Source: Algoriphagus resistens (GTDB taxonomy: Bacteria; Bacteroidota; Bacteroidia; Cytophagales; Cyclobacteriaceae). From it: DNA of 64,000 nt. Below are positions 45,062 through 53,249 of the stretch, piece by piece (position 1 is the first letter of the stretch; every line of letters begins with the position of its first letter). Where the stretch lies: contig NZ_LMXN01000005.1 in NCBI RefSeq assembly GCF_001442615.1, forward strand, positions 1 to 64,000, in the 5' to 3' direction. The notes under the pieces were generated by a model. It worked only from the letters and a program-made list of their open reading frames with translations. It ran no database searches and had not been told where the DNA came from. Both the position numbers and the translations under genes were made by a program.

Positions 45062-45772
45062 TTACCTAACAGTCACATGGAAACAACGCTGTTTTCTTTC
45101 TTTAATAAAAAATATTTTACCTTCTTCCTGAAATCTACCCAAAACCTTTTCAAGTGCTTTTTGCTTTTTCCTGTCGAAGCTTTTTTTACCATTAAATCTA
45201 ATGTAAGAGATGTCAAATGAGGAGCCATAAGAGTGGGAACTAATACCCTCAGTTGCATTTCTATTCCTCTTTCTTAGGCTTTTTTGCTGCTCAGGAGTCC
45301 GTGTAACCGAAGTAAGAGTAAAGAAACTCTCATTATCTGTAAGGGTTTGAAAAGCTATGCCAAGTTCTTCAAGGATGATTTTCGAGTATGGTGTAATGTA
45401 AGGATGGCTATGCGATAAGCGCATAACATCGTACCCGCTTCCCTGATTTACAAGTACTAATTTCTCATCTTCAATTAATTCTTTAAAATGACTTTCCCCC
45501 TCAATCAACCCAAATCCATTATATTCTGCTGCAAACAGATGTTTGTCATATTCTTTGGTAATTAGTTCCTCCGGAATAGGAGGGATAACTCTCGGGACAG
45601 GTATATCCACTTCTAAAGGCTCAATTTTCTCCGGTTGTGGATTGGTGATAAGGGAAGAATAGGTGGTTGTTAGCTGTTTTTTCCATTCAGGCATATATGC
45701 CTGGGTAGCGAGGGTGCCTGCGGTAAAAAGTAGGAAAAAAGCAGCGAGGTACAATAATGGTTTGTTTTTCAT
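45062..45772 (-). CDS. DUF5715 / M15-peptidase-like protein
   Basis: The start at 45772 (MKNKPLLYLAAFFLLFTAGT) gives a signal anchor; an ATG at 45847 would put 25 extra residues before it. The 236-residue protein has a C-terminal domain with TSVTRTPEQQKSLRKRNRNA, then SSHSYGSSFDISYIRF and the ending RCFHVTVR. The pattern SxHxxGxxxD plus a late His-x-Thr is that of M15-type D,D-carboxypeptidases that cut peptidoglycan crosslinks. The family is assigned to DUF5715. Activity is inferred, not known. Confidence 0.75.
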   Translation of the reverse strand: MKNKPLLYLAAFFLLFTAGTLATQAYMPEWKKQLTTTYSSLITNPQPEKIEPLEVDIPVPRVIPPIPEELITKEYDKHLFAAEYNGFGLIEGESHFKELIEDEKLVLVNQGSGYDVMRLSHSHPYITPYSKIILEELGIAFQTLTDNESFFTLTSVTRTPEQQKSLRKRNRNATEGISSHSYGSSFDISYIRFNGKKSFDRKKQKALEKVLGRFQEEGKIFFIKERKQRCFHVTVR

Positions 45773-46176
45773 AGGGTGATAAGCGCTTTGTTTGTGATTC
45801 TGCGGAAAGTGGAAGGGATGAGCAAAGATTAAACCATAACCTTCCATCTAATTGGTTTTAGGTGGTTTGTTTACTAGCTGCCATGCTATTTTATGGAATG
45901 GAAACCAACTTGCATTTTTTGGAATCATATTCCAAAAGAAATTACATTGGGGATAGTTAACTTATTGAAGTGGTATTCCGTACAGGGAAATGGCATTGTG
46001 ACACTAATGACATAAGAATGACGTATTCCTGGCGCAAATAGTATGGGGTAGGCAAACTATTTTTGGATTCAACGAAATGAAAAAAAAAATGGATATTAAA
46101 GCACTTGGTGTAAAGTAAAAGTCAGGAGCGAAATATTTTCCTAAAATCAATTTTTTTTGTGAGCTTTTTGTGTTTT
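45773..46176. other. Intergenic region with a palindrome
   Basis: 404 bases between the DUF5715 gene and cdaA, both on the minus strand. The main feature is a 21-base palindrome at 45917-45937. A run of nine A residues lies near 46080. No coding frame is supported. Confidence 0.5.
45917..45937. repeat. Perfect 9-base inverted repeat upstream of the DUF5715 gene
   Basis: TTTTGGAAT (45917-45925) and ATTCCAAAA (45929-45937) are separated by CAT. It is 145 bases upstream of the DUF5715 start, a distance that fits an operator or a terminator for the preceding cdaA message; on either strand it ends in four T residues. Confidence 0.45.
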
Positions 46177-47058
46177 TTATGACGCTGACTTACTGGTCAT
46201 TGCGAGCTTTCTTCGTTTTTTCATTTCATATTCTTCTAAATCTTCAAAGCGAGTATCAACATCCAGGTTGTTCAGGTAATCATTGATGGTCTCTCGGATT
46301 TCCTGAAAGGACATATTATGAAGTATTTTACCGTTCTTTGACATGGATAATTGTCCAGTCTCTTCAGATATAATCAAGACTATAGCGTCAGTAGTCTCTG
46401 ACATCCCTATGGCAGCCCGGTGGCGAAGTCCGAATTGTGCAGGGACTTCACGTTCAGTAACCGGTAAAATACAGCGGGCTGCTTTGATTCTACCATTATG
46501 AATGATGGCAGCGCCGTCATGAAGGGGACTGAATTTGTTGAAGATTGAAATAAGAAGTCTTTTTGAAAGTTCAGCATCCAATATATCCCCGCTTTCTGCA
46601 TAAAACTTCAATTCTGTACTTTTTGAAATCACCATCAAAGCGCCTGTATTACTTCCTGCCAATGTTTTTGAAGCGTCTATAATAGGGCTGATATTGAAAA
46701 TAGCATTGTCTTTTTTTCTCCAGAAGAAAAGCATGTCTTTCCAGACGTTATCATCGGAAAGGAGGGAAGAGCGACCTATTAGAAGGAGAAATTTTCTGAT
46801 TTCTGGCGCAAAGATGATTATAGCTGCTATCACACCTACGCCCATAAACTGGCCCAAAATGGCAGACAAAAGCTCCATTCGAAGTGCTCTTACTAGGAGA
46901 TAGATTAAATAGATGGATAAGAAACCAAGGAAAATCTTAATTGCAACACTGCCTTTTAGAAGTTTATATACTTGGTATAATAGGGCAGCTACCAAGGCAA
47001 TATCGATGATATTGACGATGGAGATGTCTAAAAATCCTATTTTGAAAAGTAATGTCAA
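46177..47058 (-). CDS. cdaA: Diadenylate cyclase, CdaA type
   Basis: A 293-residue protein. Three membrane helices (about 11-32, 38-56, 70-88) precede the DisA_N cyclase domain, whose catalytic motifs are FSPLHDGAAIIHNGRI (DGA) and FGLRHRAAIGMSETTDA (RHR). It makes cyclic di-AMP from two ATP at the membrane. The C-terminal 30 residues are basic (KKRRKLAMTSKSAS). It overlaps folP by four bases, an arrangement also seen in other Bacteroidota. Confidence 0.95.
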   Translation of the reverse strand: MTLLFKIGFLDISIVNIIDIALVAALLYQVYKLLKGSVAIKIFLGFLSIYLIYLLVRALRMELLSAILGQFMGVGVIAAIIIFAPEIRKFLLLIGRSSLLSDDNVWKDMLFFWRKKDNAIFNISPIIDASKTLAGSNTGALMVISKSTELKFYAESGDILDAELSKRLLISIFNKFSPLHDGAAIIHNGRIKAARCILPVTEREVPAQFGLRHRAAIGMSETTDAIVLIISEETGQLSMSKNGKILHNMSFQEIRETINDYLNNLDVDTRFEDLEEYEMKKRRKLAMTSKSAS

Positions 47059-47939
47059 GGGTATAATGTGGTATATAGTTTCAATGTTTCGTTAGCTTCT
47101 TTAACGTCATGTACTCGAAGGATGTTTGCGCCATGACATAAGGCAAACATATTTAATGCAGTGGTACCATTCAGCGCTTCTTCGGCACTTACTTCCAGCA
47201 CGTTAGATATCATGGATTTTCTGGAAATCCCTACCAGCAACGGTAATGAAAGCGATTCAAACTGACGAAGGTTCCTCAGCAAGTAATAATTTTGTTCGAG
47301 TGTTTTAGCAAATCCAAAGCCGGGATCAATGATTACATCTTTGATGCCAAACTTTCTGAATTGTTCCAGCTTTTCAGCGAAATAATACAATATTTCTCCC
47401 AAAATATCTGAATAATTCGTTTTTTTCTGCATGTTTTGAGGATTTCCCCGCATATGCATGGCAATATAAGGTACCTGGAGTTTGGCCACTGTTGGTATCA
47501 TTTCTCCGTCAAGATCGCCCGATGAAATATCATTTATGATATGGGCGCCAGAGCATATCGCCTCTTCAGCGACTTTGGCACGAAAAGTATCAACTGAAAT
47601 TAAAATATTGGGATAATTAGAAGCAATCCAATCCACCGCAGGAATTACCCGGTCAATTTCTTCCTGTAAGCTTACTTCAGCTGCACCAGGTCTGGAACTG
47701 TAGCCTCCGAGATCCAGAATACTGGCACCATTGGAAATGTGTGTACTGACTAATGTGTTGATTTTAGCTAGAGATTTCTCTGTTCTACTTCCAGGGAAAA
47801 AAGAATCTGGTGTTAGATTCACTATTCCCATGAGCTGTGGTTTGTCCCAGCTGATTAGCCGACCATCGATTTGGAGGGTGTTTTTTTGTGGAAATGACTT
47901 ATCTTCGATTTTAGAAGACCTGCCAGGAAGAGGAAACAT
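47055..47939 (-). CDS. folP: Dihydropteroate synthase
   Basis: A 294-residue enzyme that joins 4-aminobenzoate to hydroxymethyl-dihydropterin diphosphate in folate synthesis. Motifs are LMGIVNLTPDSFFPGSRT, GASILDLGGYSSRPGA, ISVDTFRAKVAEEAI, IINDISSGDLDG, DVIIDPGFGFAKTLEQNY and LPLLVGISRKSMI. The conserved body begins at about residue 22; the first 18 residues are an extension with no other start codon. Its ATG lies only 14 bases from the start of the divergent DUF1599 gene. Confidence 0.95.
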   Translation of the reverse strand: MFPLPGRSSKIEDKSFPQKNTLQIDGRLISWDKPQLMGIVNLTPDSFFPGSRTEKSLAKINTLVSTHISNGASILDLGGYSSRPGAAEVSLQEEIDRVIPAVDWIASNYPNILISVDTFRAKVAEEAICSGAHIINDISSGDLDGEMIPTVAKLQVPYIAMHMRGNPQNMQKKTNYSDILGEILYYFAEKLEQFRKFGIKDVIIDPGFGFAKTLEQNYYLLRNLRQFESLSLPLLVGISRKSMISNVLEVSAEEALNGTTALNMFALCHGANILRVHDVKEANETLKLYTTLYP

Positions 47940-47953
47940 TAAATTAAGAAACT

Positions 47954-48499
47954 TTGGAGACGCAAACGAGTAACGAATATAGGGAAGTTATCAGCCGTTG
48001 TAAAGAACTATTTCGTAAGAAGACTATAGATTATGGTACGGCATGGAGGATTTTCCGCCTTTCGTCCATTACGGATCAAATTTTCATCAAAGCGCAGCGT
48101 ATTCGATCTATTCAGGAAAAGGGAAATCAAAAAGTGAATGACCCGATCGAAGATGATTTTGTTGGAATTATAAATTATTGCCTGATTGCTCTGCTTCAAA
48201 TCAGTTATAGTAAAGATGATCGAATGGAAATTCCTTTCGAAGAACTGGAGCCGATTTATGATCATTGGGTGAATGAAACCCGAGGTCTTTTAGAAAATAA
48301 GAACCATGATTATGGAGAAGCCTGGAGGGAAATGAGAGTGAGTTCGATGACAGATATTATTTTGATGAAATTGCTTCGCACAAAACAAATAGAAGATAAC
48401 CAAGGCCAAACCCTGGTATCGGAAGGCGTAGAAGCTAACTATCAGGATATGATCAATTATGCAGTGTTTTGTCTGATAAAATTAAAATATCATGTTTAA
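47954..48499 (+). CDS. DUF1599 domain protein
   Basis: A 181-residue protein containing two copies of the DUF1599 unit: KELFRKKTIDYGTAWRIFR with SSITDQIFIKAQRIR, and LLENKNHDYGEAWREMRVSS with MTDIILMKLLRTKQ. The family is widespread in Bacteroidota and its function is not known to me. The start is TTG: no ATG lies between the divergent folP start and the conserved EYREVISRC region. It overlaps the next gene by eight bases. Confidence 0.85.
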   Translation: METQTSNEYREVISRCKELFRKKTIDYGTAWRIFRLSSITDQIFIKAQRIRSIQEKGNQKVNDPIEDDFVGIINYCLIALLQISYSKDDRMEIPFEELEPIYDHWVNETRGLLENKNHDYGEAWREMRVSSMTDIILMKLLRTKQIEDNQGQTLVSEGVEANYQDMINYAVFCLIKLKYHV

Positions 48500-49592
48500 G
48501 CAGGGTTTTTTGTGGGTGATTAGGTTTATTGTCGGAGGCCTTTTTATTTTTTCTGGATTGATTAAAGTCAACGATCCTGTGGGGACATCGATTAAACTGG
48601 AAGAATACTTTGATGTTTTTTCTACAGATATTGCAGGTTTCTTTGCTTATCTAAAGCCATTCGCACTAGAACTGGGGATATTTCTGGTAGTGTTGGAAGT
48701 GGTTTTGGGTGTGATGCTTGTCCTGGGCGTGAAAAGCAGGTTCACTGTGTGGGCCTTGGCTTTGATGATTTTGTTTTTCACTTTTCTTACATTCTACTCT
48801 GCTTATTTTAATAAAGTGACAGATTGTGGTTGCTTTGGCGATGCAATAAAACTGACACCGTGGGAATCTTTTTATAAGGATTTGATCCTATTGGTTTTGA
48901 TTTCAATACTTTTCTTGTTTCAGGCGGATTTACCAAAGTCCTCACCGGTATGGGCTTCAGGATTTACAGTTATATCCTTGGTATTGTCTTTTGTGCTCGC
49001 AATTGTGGCAGTGAGGAATTTACCATTCATTGATTTTAGAGCATATAAGGCAGGTGTGAACATCCCGCAAAATATGCAGCCCTCTGCACCTCTCCAGTAT
49101 ACTTATGTGATGAAAAAGGATGGTGAGCTATCAACTTTTGATCAATATCCTTCTGACGAAAGCTTAGAGTTTGTAGAGATGAACCTGAAGAACCCAGAAG
49201 CTTTACCGAAGATTTCTGATTTTGCAGTTTGGAATGAGGATGGAGATTATTCTGAGGAAGTTTTCACTGGAAGTAAGGTGCTGATTTTAGCTAGCAGTAT
49301 GGCTAAAATGAGTGATTCGAATCTTGGGCAAATTGACGAGCTGATCAAATCTCTTTCTGGATCCCCTGTCCAGCCTGTTTTTGTAGCTGCAGCATCCCAG
49401 GAGGAAATTCAGAAATTCACTCTATCCAGAGGGTGGGATATACTTAGCCTTCAAGCGGACGCTACGGTGGTTAAAACTATGATTCGTGCCAATCCTGGAA
49501 TAATGGTGCTAAAAGATGGGACAGTATTGGAAAAGTATCATCACAACAATACACCTGACGCAAGTGAGATTTTGGATCTGTACATGCACTAA
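48492..49592 (+). CDS. DoxX-like membrane protein of the BT_3928 type
   Basis: A 366-residue protein with four N-terminal membrane helices (FIVGGLFIFSGLIKVNDPVG, about 11-30; LGIFLVVLEVVLGVMLVLG; ALALMILFFTFLTFYSAYF) as in DoxX/MauE proteins. A TDCGCFGDAI motif near residue 110 has two Cys that may exchange disulfides. The C-terminal 150 residues look like a thioredoxin-fold domain without a CxxC (VQPVFVAAASQEEIQKF, ANPGIMVLKDGTVL). It lies in an operon with DUF1599 upstream and shikimate kinase three bases downstream. The role is unknown. Confidence 0.85.
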   Translation: MFKQGFLWVIRFIVGGLFIFSGLIKVNDPVGTSIKLEEYFDVFSTDIAGFFAYLKPFALELGIFLVVLEVVLGVMLVLGVKSRFTVWALALMILFFTFLTFYSAYFNKVTDCGCFGDAIKLTPWESFYKDLILLVLISILFLFQADLPKSSPVWASGFTVISLVLSFVLAIVAVRNLPFIDFRAYKAGVNIPQNMQPSAPLQYTYVMKKDGELSTFDQYPSDESLEFVEMNLKNPEALPKISDFAVWNEDGDYSEEVFTGSKVLILASSMAKMSDSNLGQIDELIKSLSGSPVQPVFVAAASQEEIQKFTLSRGWDILSLQADATVVKTMIRANPGIMVLKDGTVLEKYHHNNTPDASEILDLYMH

Positions 49593-49595
49593 GGA

Positions 49596-50138
49596 ATGGA
49601 CAAGGATTTAAAAATTGTTTTGGTAGGACTGCCTGGTTCAGGTAAAAGTACCTTTGGAAAGCAACTTGCATCTATTTTGCAATTTCCGTTTTATGACCTG
49701 GATTATCAGATAGAAGAAAGTTATCAGATGAAGATTCCTGATATATTTTCCCGTTATGGGGAAGGTCAGTTCCGCAGGTGGGAGACAGAAGTCCTTCAGA
49801 GGTTATTACGCAAAGAAGCTTCCTTTGTCCTTGCTTCCGGAGGCGGTTGCCCGTGTTTTAACGACAACATGGACTTAATCAATAAAAAAGCAGTTTCTGT
49901 GTATTTAGATGTTCCGTTGGAGGAGATTTCTAAGCGATTAGGCTTGACCAAAACCCAAAATAGGCCAATGTTTTCCGGGCTTGACCAAGGGGAAATTATC
50001 CTGAAATTAAAAAGTCTGCTTGTGGAAAGAGATTATTTTTATAGGCAATCCAAAATAAAACTCAGCGGAGAGGATTTTTCCGCTGAGTTATTAGTTTCAG
50101 AATTAATCCGATTGCTTAGAAGCTCAGACCAAGCGTAA
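49596..50138 (+). CDS. aroK: Shikimate kinase
   Basis: A 180-residue kinase. The P-loop LVGLPGSGKSTFGKQLA lies at about 9-25, the shikimate site is DLDYQIEESYQMKIPDIF with GEGQFRRWETEVL, and the Walker B-like SGGGCPCF follows. The lid Arg is in KTQNRPMFSG. It phosphorylates shikimate in aromatic amino acid synthesis. The final 23 bases overlap the convergent FadL-type gene, and an 11-base hairpin inside the coding region (50059-50089) may terminate that neighbour. Confidence 0.93.
   Translation: MDKDLKIVLVGLPGSGKSTFGKQLASILQFPFYDLDYQIEESYQMKIPDIFSRYGEGQFRRWETEVLQRLLRKEASFVLASGGGCPCFNDNMDLINKKAVSVYLDVPLEEISKRLGLTKTQNRPMFSGLDQGEIILKLKSLLVERDYFYRQSKIKLSGEDFSAELLVSELIRLLRSSDQA
50059..50089 (-). 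terminator. Terminator-like hairpin inside the aroK coding end
   Basis: AACTCAGCGGA (50059-50069) and TCCGCTGAGTT (50079-50089) form a perfect 11-base stem with a 9-base loop. On the minus strand it is followed by a T-rich stretch and lies 27 bases past the stop of the FadL-type gene, so it probably ends that transcript although it codes for aroK on the other strand. Confidence 0.65.
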
Positions 50139-51621
50139 GTACTCCGTTGAGTTGGTTGTTCTTGAGCTCAGTCACTGGCCCAATATTATTTCCCTGATTG
50201 TCGAGCACCTGGTAGCTGCCGTAAAGCGTGTTGAATTTTTGGTTTACTAAAGCAAAGTCCACAGAGAATTTGTTGAGTTTCACGCCAATTCCTCCGCTAA
50301 TTTGCTGGGTACTTCTGTCGTAGTCTGAATTGGCAATGGGATCACCGTAGTAGCCATAGCCTCCTCTTACCCTGAAATTGCTGATTTTGTATTCAGCTCC
50401 AAATCTAAAATTGATTGTGCTGCCATAAAGATTTTGAATTTCCAGATTATCTGGCCCTTCATCAAAATCACTGGAATTGATTTTGGCAGCACTGTAATCT
50501 ACCCAGTCTACATCAGCAGAAAGAAAACCATTTTTTCCAAGGAAAACTGTAGCGCCACCTCCGATTTTCAGCGGAGTATTCAAATTATACGAGCTAATAA
50601 ATATATCTGTGAAATCCTCGACTTGACCTAGGGTGATCCCTTCGGGTTCATAATCATAGTTGTCATAATTTACGACCATACCCGCACTGTATTCATCATT
50701 CAAGGCATACCATGTCGGGGTCTGAAAGGTAAATCCCAAATTCAGGTAATCTATTGGTTTATAGATTAATCCTAAGTTAAGATTGACTCCACCGCCATTG
50801 ATTGCCAGGTTCTCCTGGAGATTAGAGTTGATCAATGGGCCTTCAGGAAATTCCTCATTATATATTTTCCGAGAGGTATAATTCAAGGTTCTAAATCCTA
50901 TGGAGCCACCTACGAATAATTTATAATTGAAATTGGCCCCATAGGCAAAAGTGATTTGACTTGAGCTGCCTTCCTGGGTGATATTTTCATCCTGAAAAGG
51001 GGAAATGAATCCGTTAATAGGCTCGTATTCTCCAGTGATCACCTGGCCATTACTATCCAGCTTTGGATTGATTTGATAGGTATTATACGCCATTCCAGTC
51101 AATCCGAAATTTTCAACCTGATTTTCGGGATATCCATTTGCATCCTGTAGATAGAAATCTATTATCGAGGTTTGGCCAGGCTGATCCGAATAATATCCAT
51201 ATTCGGTATTGAAATTGGCAATTCTTTGGATACTGATTCCAAAGGATCCTCCTTTAAATGCTCCTCTATCAAATTCACCTTTTGGGTTTGCCATTACAAA
51301 ACTAACATTTGGCAAAGAGAAGTTTGTCGTGTTATAGCTCTTGTTTTGCCCTAGATAAGTTGTTTCCACTCCCCAGTCCGTGTAGCCAACAGTTGCGCTT
51401 GCTTCTGAATTTCTGAAAAAGCCGAGTCCTGCAGGATTTCCTGCAATATTTGAAACATCGCCCCCAAGTGACCATTGTGTCCCACCGGCTCCCATAATTC
51501 GGGCAGAACCTGCAGGTTTAACCTGACTGAAGCGAAAGGCGTCTTCATAGTATCCACTTTGGGCCAGCGTGTAAGAAGACGTAATAATACATAGGGATAA
51601 AACCAGAATGGATATTCTCAT
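50116..51621 (-). CDS. OmpP1/FadL-family outer-membrane transport protein
   Basis: A 501-residue barrel protein with a signal peptide (MRISILVLSLCIITSSYTLAQ). After it comes FRFSQVKPAGSARIMGAGGT, then GNPAGLGFFRNSEASATVGY, which is the conserved N-terminal hatch-like region of OmpP1/FadL proteins in Bacteroidota. Many strands follow, for example GGSIGFRTLNYTSRKIYNE and YKISNFRVRGGYGYYGDP, and the protein ends GVLTLGLSF with a terminal Phe. Such proteins pass hydrophobic compounds through the outer membrane; the substrate here is unknown. Confidence 0.88.
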   Translation of the reverse strand: MRISILVLSLCIITSSYTLAQSGYYEDAFRFSQVKPAGSARIMGAGGTQWSLGGDVSNIAGNPAGLGFFRNSEASATVGYTDWGVETTYLGQNKSYNTTNFSLPNVSFVMANPKGEFDRGAFKGGSFGISIQRIANFNTEYGYYSDQPGQTSIIDFYLQDANGYPENQVENFGLTGMAYNTYQINPKLDSNGQVITGEYEPINGFISPFQDENITQEGSSSQITFAYGANFNYKLFVGGSIGFRTLNYTSRKIYNEEFPEGPLINSNLQENLAINGGGVNLNLGLIYKPIDYLNLGFTFQTPTWYALNDEYSAGMVVNYDNYDYEPEGITLGQVEDFTDIFISSYNLNTPLKIGGGATVFLGKNGFLSADVDWVDYSAAKINSSDFDEGPDNLEIQNLYGSTINFRFGAEYKISNFRVRGGYGYYGDPIANSDYDRSTQQISGGIGVKLNKFSVDFALVNQKFNTLYGSYQVLDNQGNNIGPVTELKNNQLNGVLTLGLSF

Positions 51622-51751
51622 TTAGATTTGATTTGGGTGTGATTAATAAACGTGCAGTTGGGATAGAATTGTTACTTAATCTCAATATTCTTTCCCTAAA
51701 AAGCGCTAAAGGTTGCTGAAATAGGTTCAAGCGGTTTATACGTAGCAATAA

Positions 51752-51777
51752 ATAAGGCAGTGAACCCACTGCCTTAT
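51752..51777 (-). terminator. Hairpin terminator after the low-complexity lipoprotein gene
   Basis: ATAAGGCAGTG (51752-51762) and CACTGCCTTAT (51767-51777) form a perfect 11-base stem with a 4-base loop, 25 bases past the stop on the minus strand. The following tract is only moderately T-rich. Confidence 0.65.
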
Positions 51778-51801
51778 CCAAATATATAATATGATAGAGG
51801 A

Positions 51802-53127
51802 TTAATTTCCTCGTCCCCCCCTTGAAGGGGATGAACTTCTTGTAGCTCCTCCTGAAGATCCACTGCTTCTGGTTGGAGTACTGTAAGTTGGAGTACTTCT
51901 GGTAGTTGGAGTACTTCTAGTTGGACTTACAGTTCTCATATTTGTGTTACTTCTATTATAAGAAGGCGACGAAGTTCTGCTAGGAACGTTACTTCTATTA
52001 TATGAAGGGCTAGATGATCTGCTATTTGTAGCAGGGTAAGAAGATCTTACTGTACCACCCCTACCTGAATTAATAGATCGGGAGTTTGTATTAGCTATAC
52101 TTGGTCTAGCAGAAGGCATTGCACTTCTAGTTCTTGAGACTGGTCTATCTAAAGCGGCAGAACTCACATTTCTACTACTTCCTTGTCTAGCTCTGGAATT
52201 ATAGTAGTCGTTTTGCGAGGAGCTGAAATCTCTTGCAGATGCTCTTGAATTAGCTGAATTGGAAACTATTCTTCTAGAAGTAGTACTATTGTTTAAAACA
52301 TCTCTTCTAGCCTGAGCCCTGGCAGTGCTGGGCTGAAGCGCTGCATTGGAAACACTTCCTCTGGATGCGGCAAGTGAAGAGCCTCTTGTAGGTCTTGCCC
52401 CTCGCACAACTCTTCTGTCCCCGTATTCTCCACCAGGAAGTACGTAGATAGGATTGGTCACATAGATTGGCGCGTAACCGTATCTTGGATAACCAGCCCA
52501 ACCATACATAGGCATTCCCCATGGATCATAAAATCCACCATATCCAAACCCTGGGCGATAGTAGGGGCTGCCAAAGCCAAACCCTATACTCATACTAAAT
52601 CCAGGTCTATAACCAAAACTTGGTCCCCAGAATGGATCATAAAAACCACCCATTCCCCATGGATTTATTCCGTACATCATTCCCATGCTACCCATTCCAT
52701 ACATCATTCCCATATTGAAAGCCAGAGAACTGTTAAAGTTGGAATTATTGCCTGATCCATTTACTCGATAATTGTCGTAAGCATTGATGTCAGGGTCATT
52801 TTCTGCTACTTCTTGTCCTTCATCAAAGTACACGACATCGTCCTGGACAGTATCTTCTTCGGCCTGGTATCTTGCAAGATAGTCTGGATTCACATTGCGA
52901 GAGCTAAAACTCTCTTGTGGAATAGGCTCTGATGAAGTAGATGAAAGCGATTGAAAATGCTCAGGGCTATTGTTTTGTACGGCGTATTCAGTGGCAACCT
53001 TAGCGTCTGAAGCCATGAAGTACAAATTATCACTAGTATTCGTCGTAGCTAATTTATTCGTGCTACACGAAACCAATACCAGAGATCCAAGGATAAATGA
53101 TGATGTTATAATTGAGGAATTCTTCAT
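51802..53127 (-). CDS. Low-complexity lipoprotein with Gly/Tyr/Met-rich and Ser/Arg-rich regions
   Basis: A 441-residue lipoprotein (signal ending LGSLVLVSCSTN, Cys21). Residues about 60-130 are acidic. Residues about 140-235 are Gly, Tyr, Phe, Pro and Met-rich (MGMMYGMGSMGMMYGINPWG, GFYDPFWGPSFGYRPG). The last 200 residues are Ser, Arg, Asn, Thr and Pro-rich with short repeats (SPSYNRSN twice, TPTRS-like units). The C-terminal half should be disordered and strongly basic. I know no function; proteins with this look are found on the surface of Bacteroidota. Its divergent neighbour is proS. Confidence 0.7.
   Translation of the reverse strand: MKNSSIITSSFILGSLVLVSCSTNKLATTNTSDNLYFMASDAKVATEYAVQNNSPEHFQSLSSTSSEPIPQESFSSRNVNPDYLARYQAEEDTVQDDVVYFDEGQEVAENDPDINAYDNYRVNGSGNNSNFNSSLAFNMGMMYGMGSMGMMYGINPWGMGGFYDPFWGPSFGYRPGFSMSIGFGFGSPYYRPGFGYGGFYDPWGMPMYGWAGYPRYGYAPIYVTNPIYVLPGGEYGDRRVVRGARPTRGSSLAASRGSVSNAALQPSTARAQARRDVLNNSTTSRRIVSNSANSRASARDFSSSQNDYYNSRARQGSSRNVSSAALDRPVSRTRSAMPSARPSIANTNSRSINSGRGGTVRSSYPATNSRSSSPSYNRSNVPSRTSSPSYNRSNTNMRTVSPTRSTPTTRSTPTYSTPTRSSGSSGGATRSSSPSRGGRGN
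51872..51915. repeat. Short tandem DNA repeat in the low-complexity gene
   Basis: The 11-base unit GTTGGAGTACT occurs at 51872, 51887 and 51905 with spacers of 4 and 7 bases. It codes for Ser/Thr-Pro-Thr units on the minus strand and could change in copy number. Confidence 0.6.
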
Positions 53128-53249
53128 AGTAGAAGTTTAATTGTTGCTTTCTTATACGGAGACAGGGGTGAAGGGTTATACTTTTTGGTTTATATTTGCC
53201 CCGCATAAGTTAGCAAAAATAACCATAATCTGTATCTCAACCAACCACA

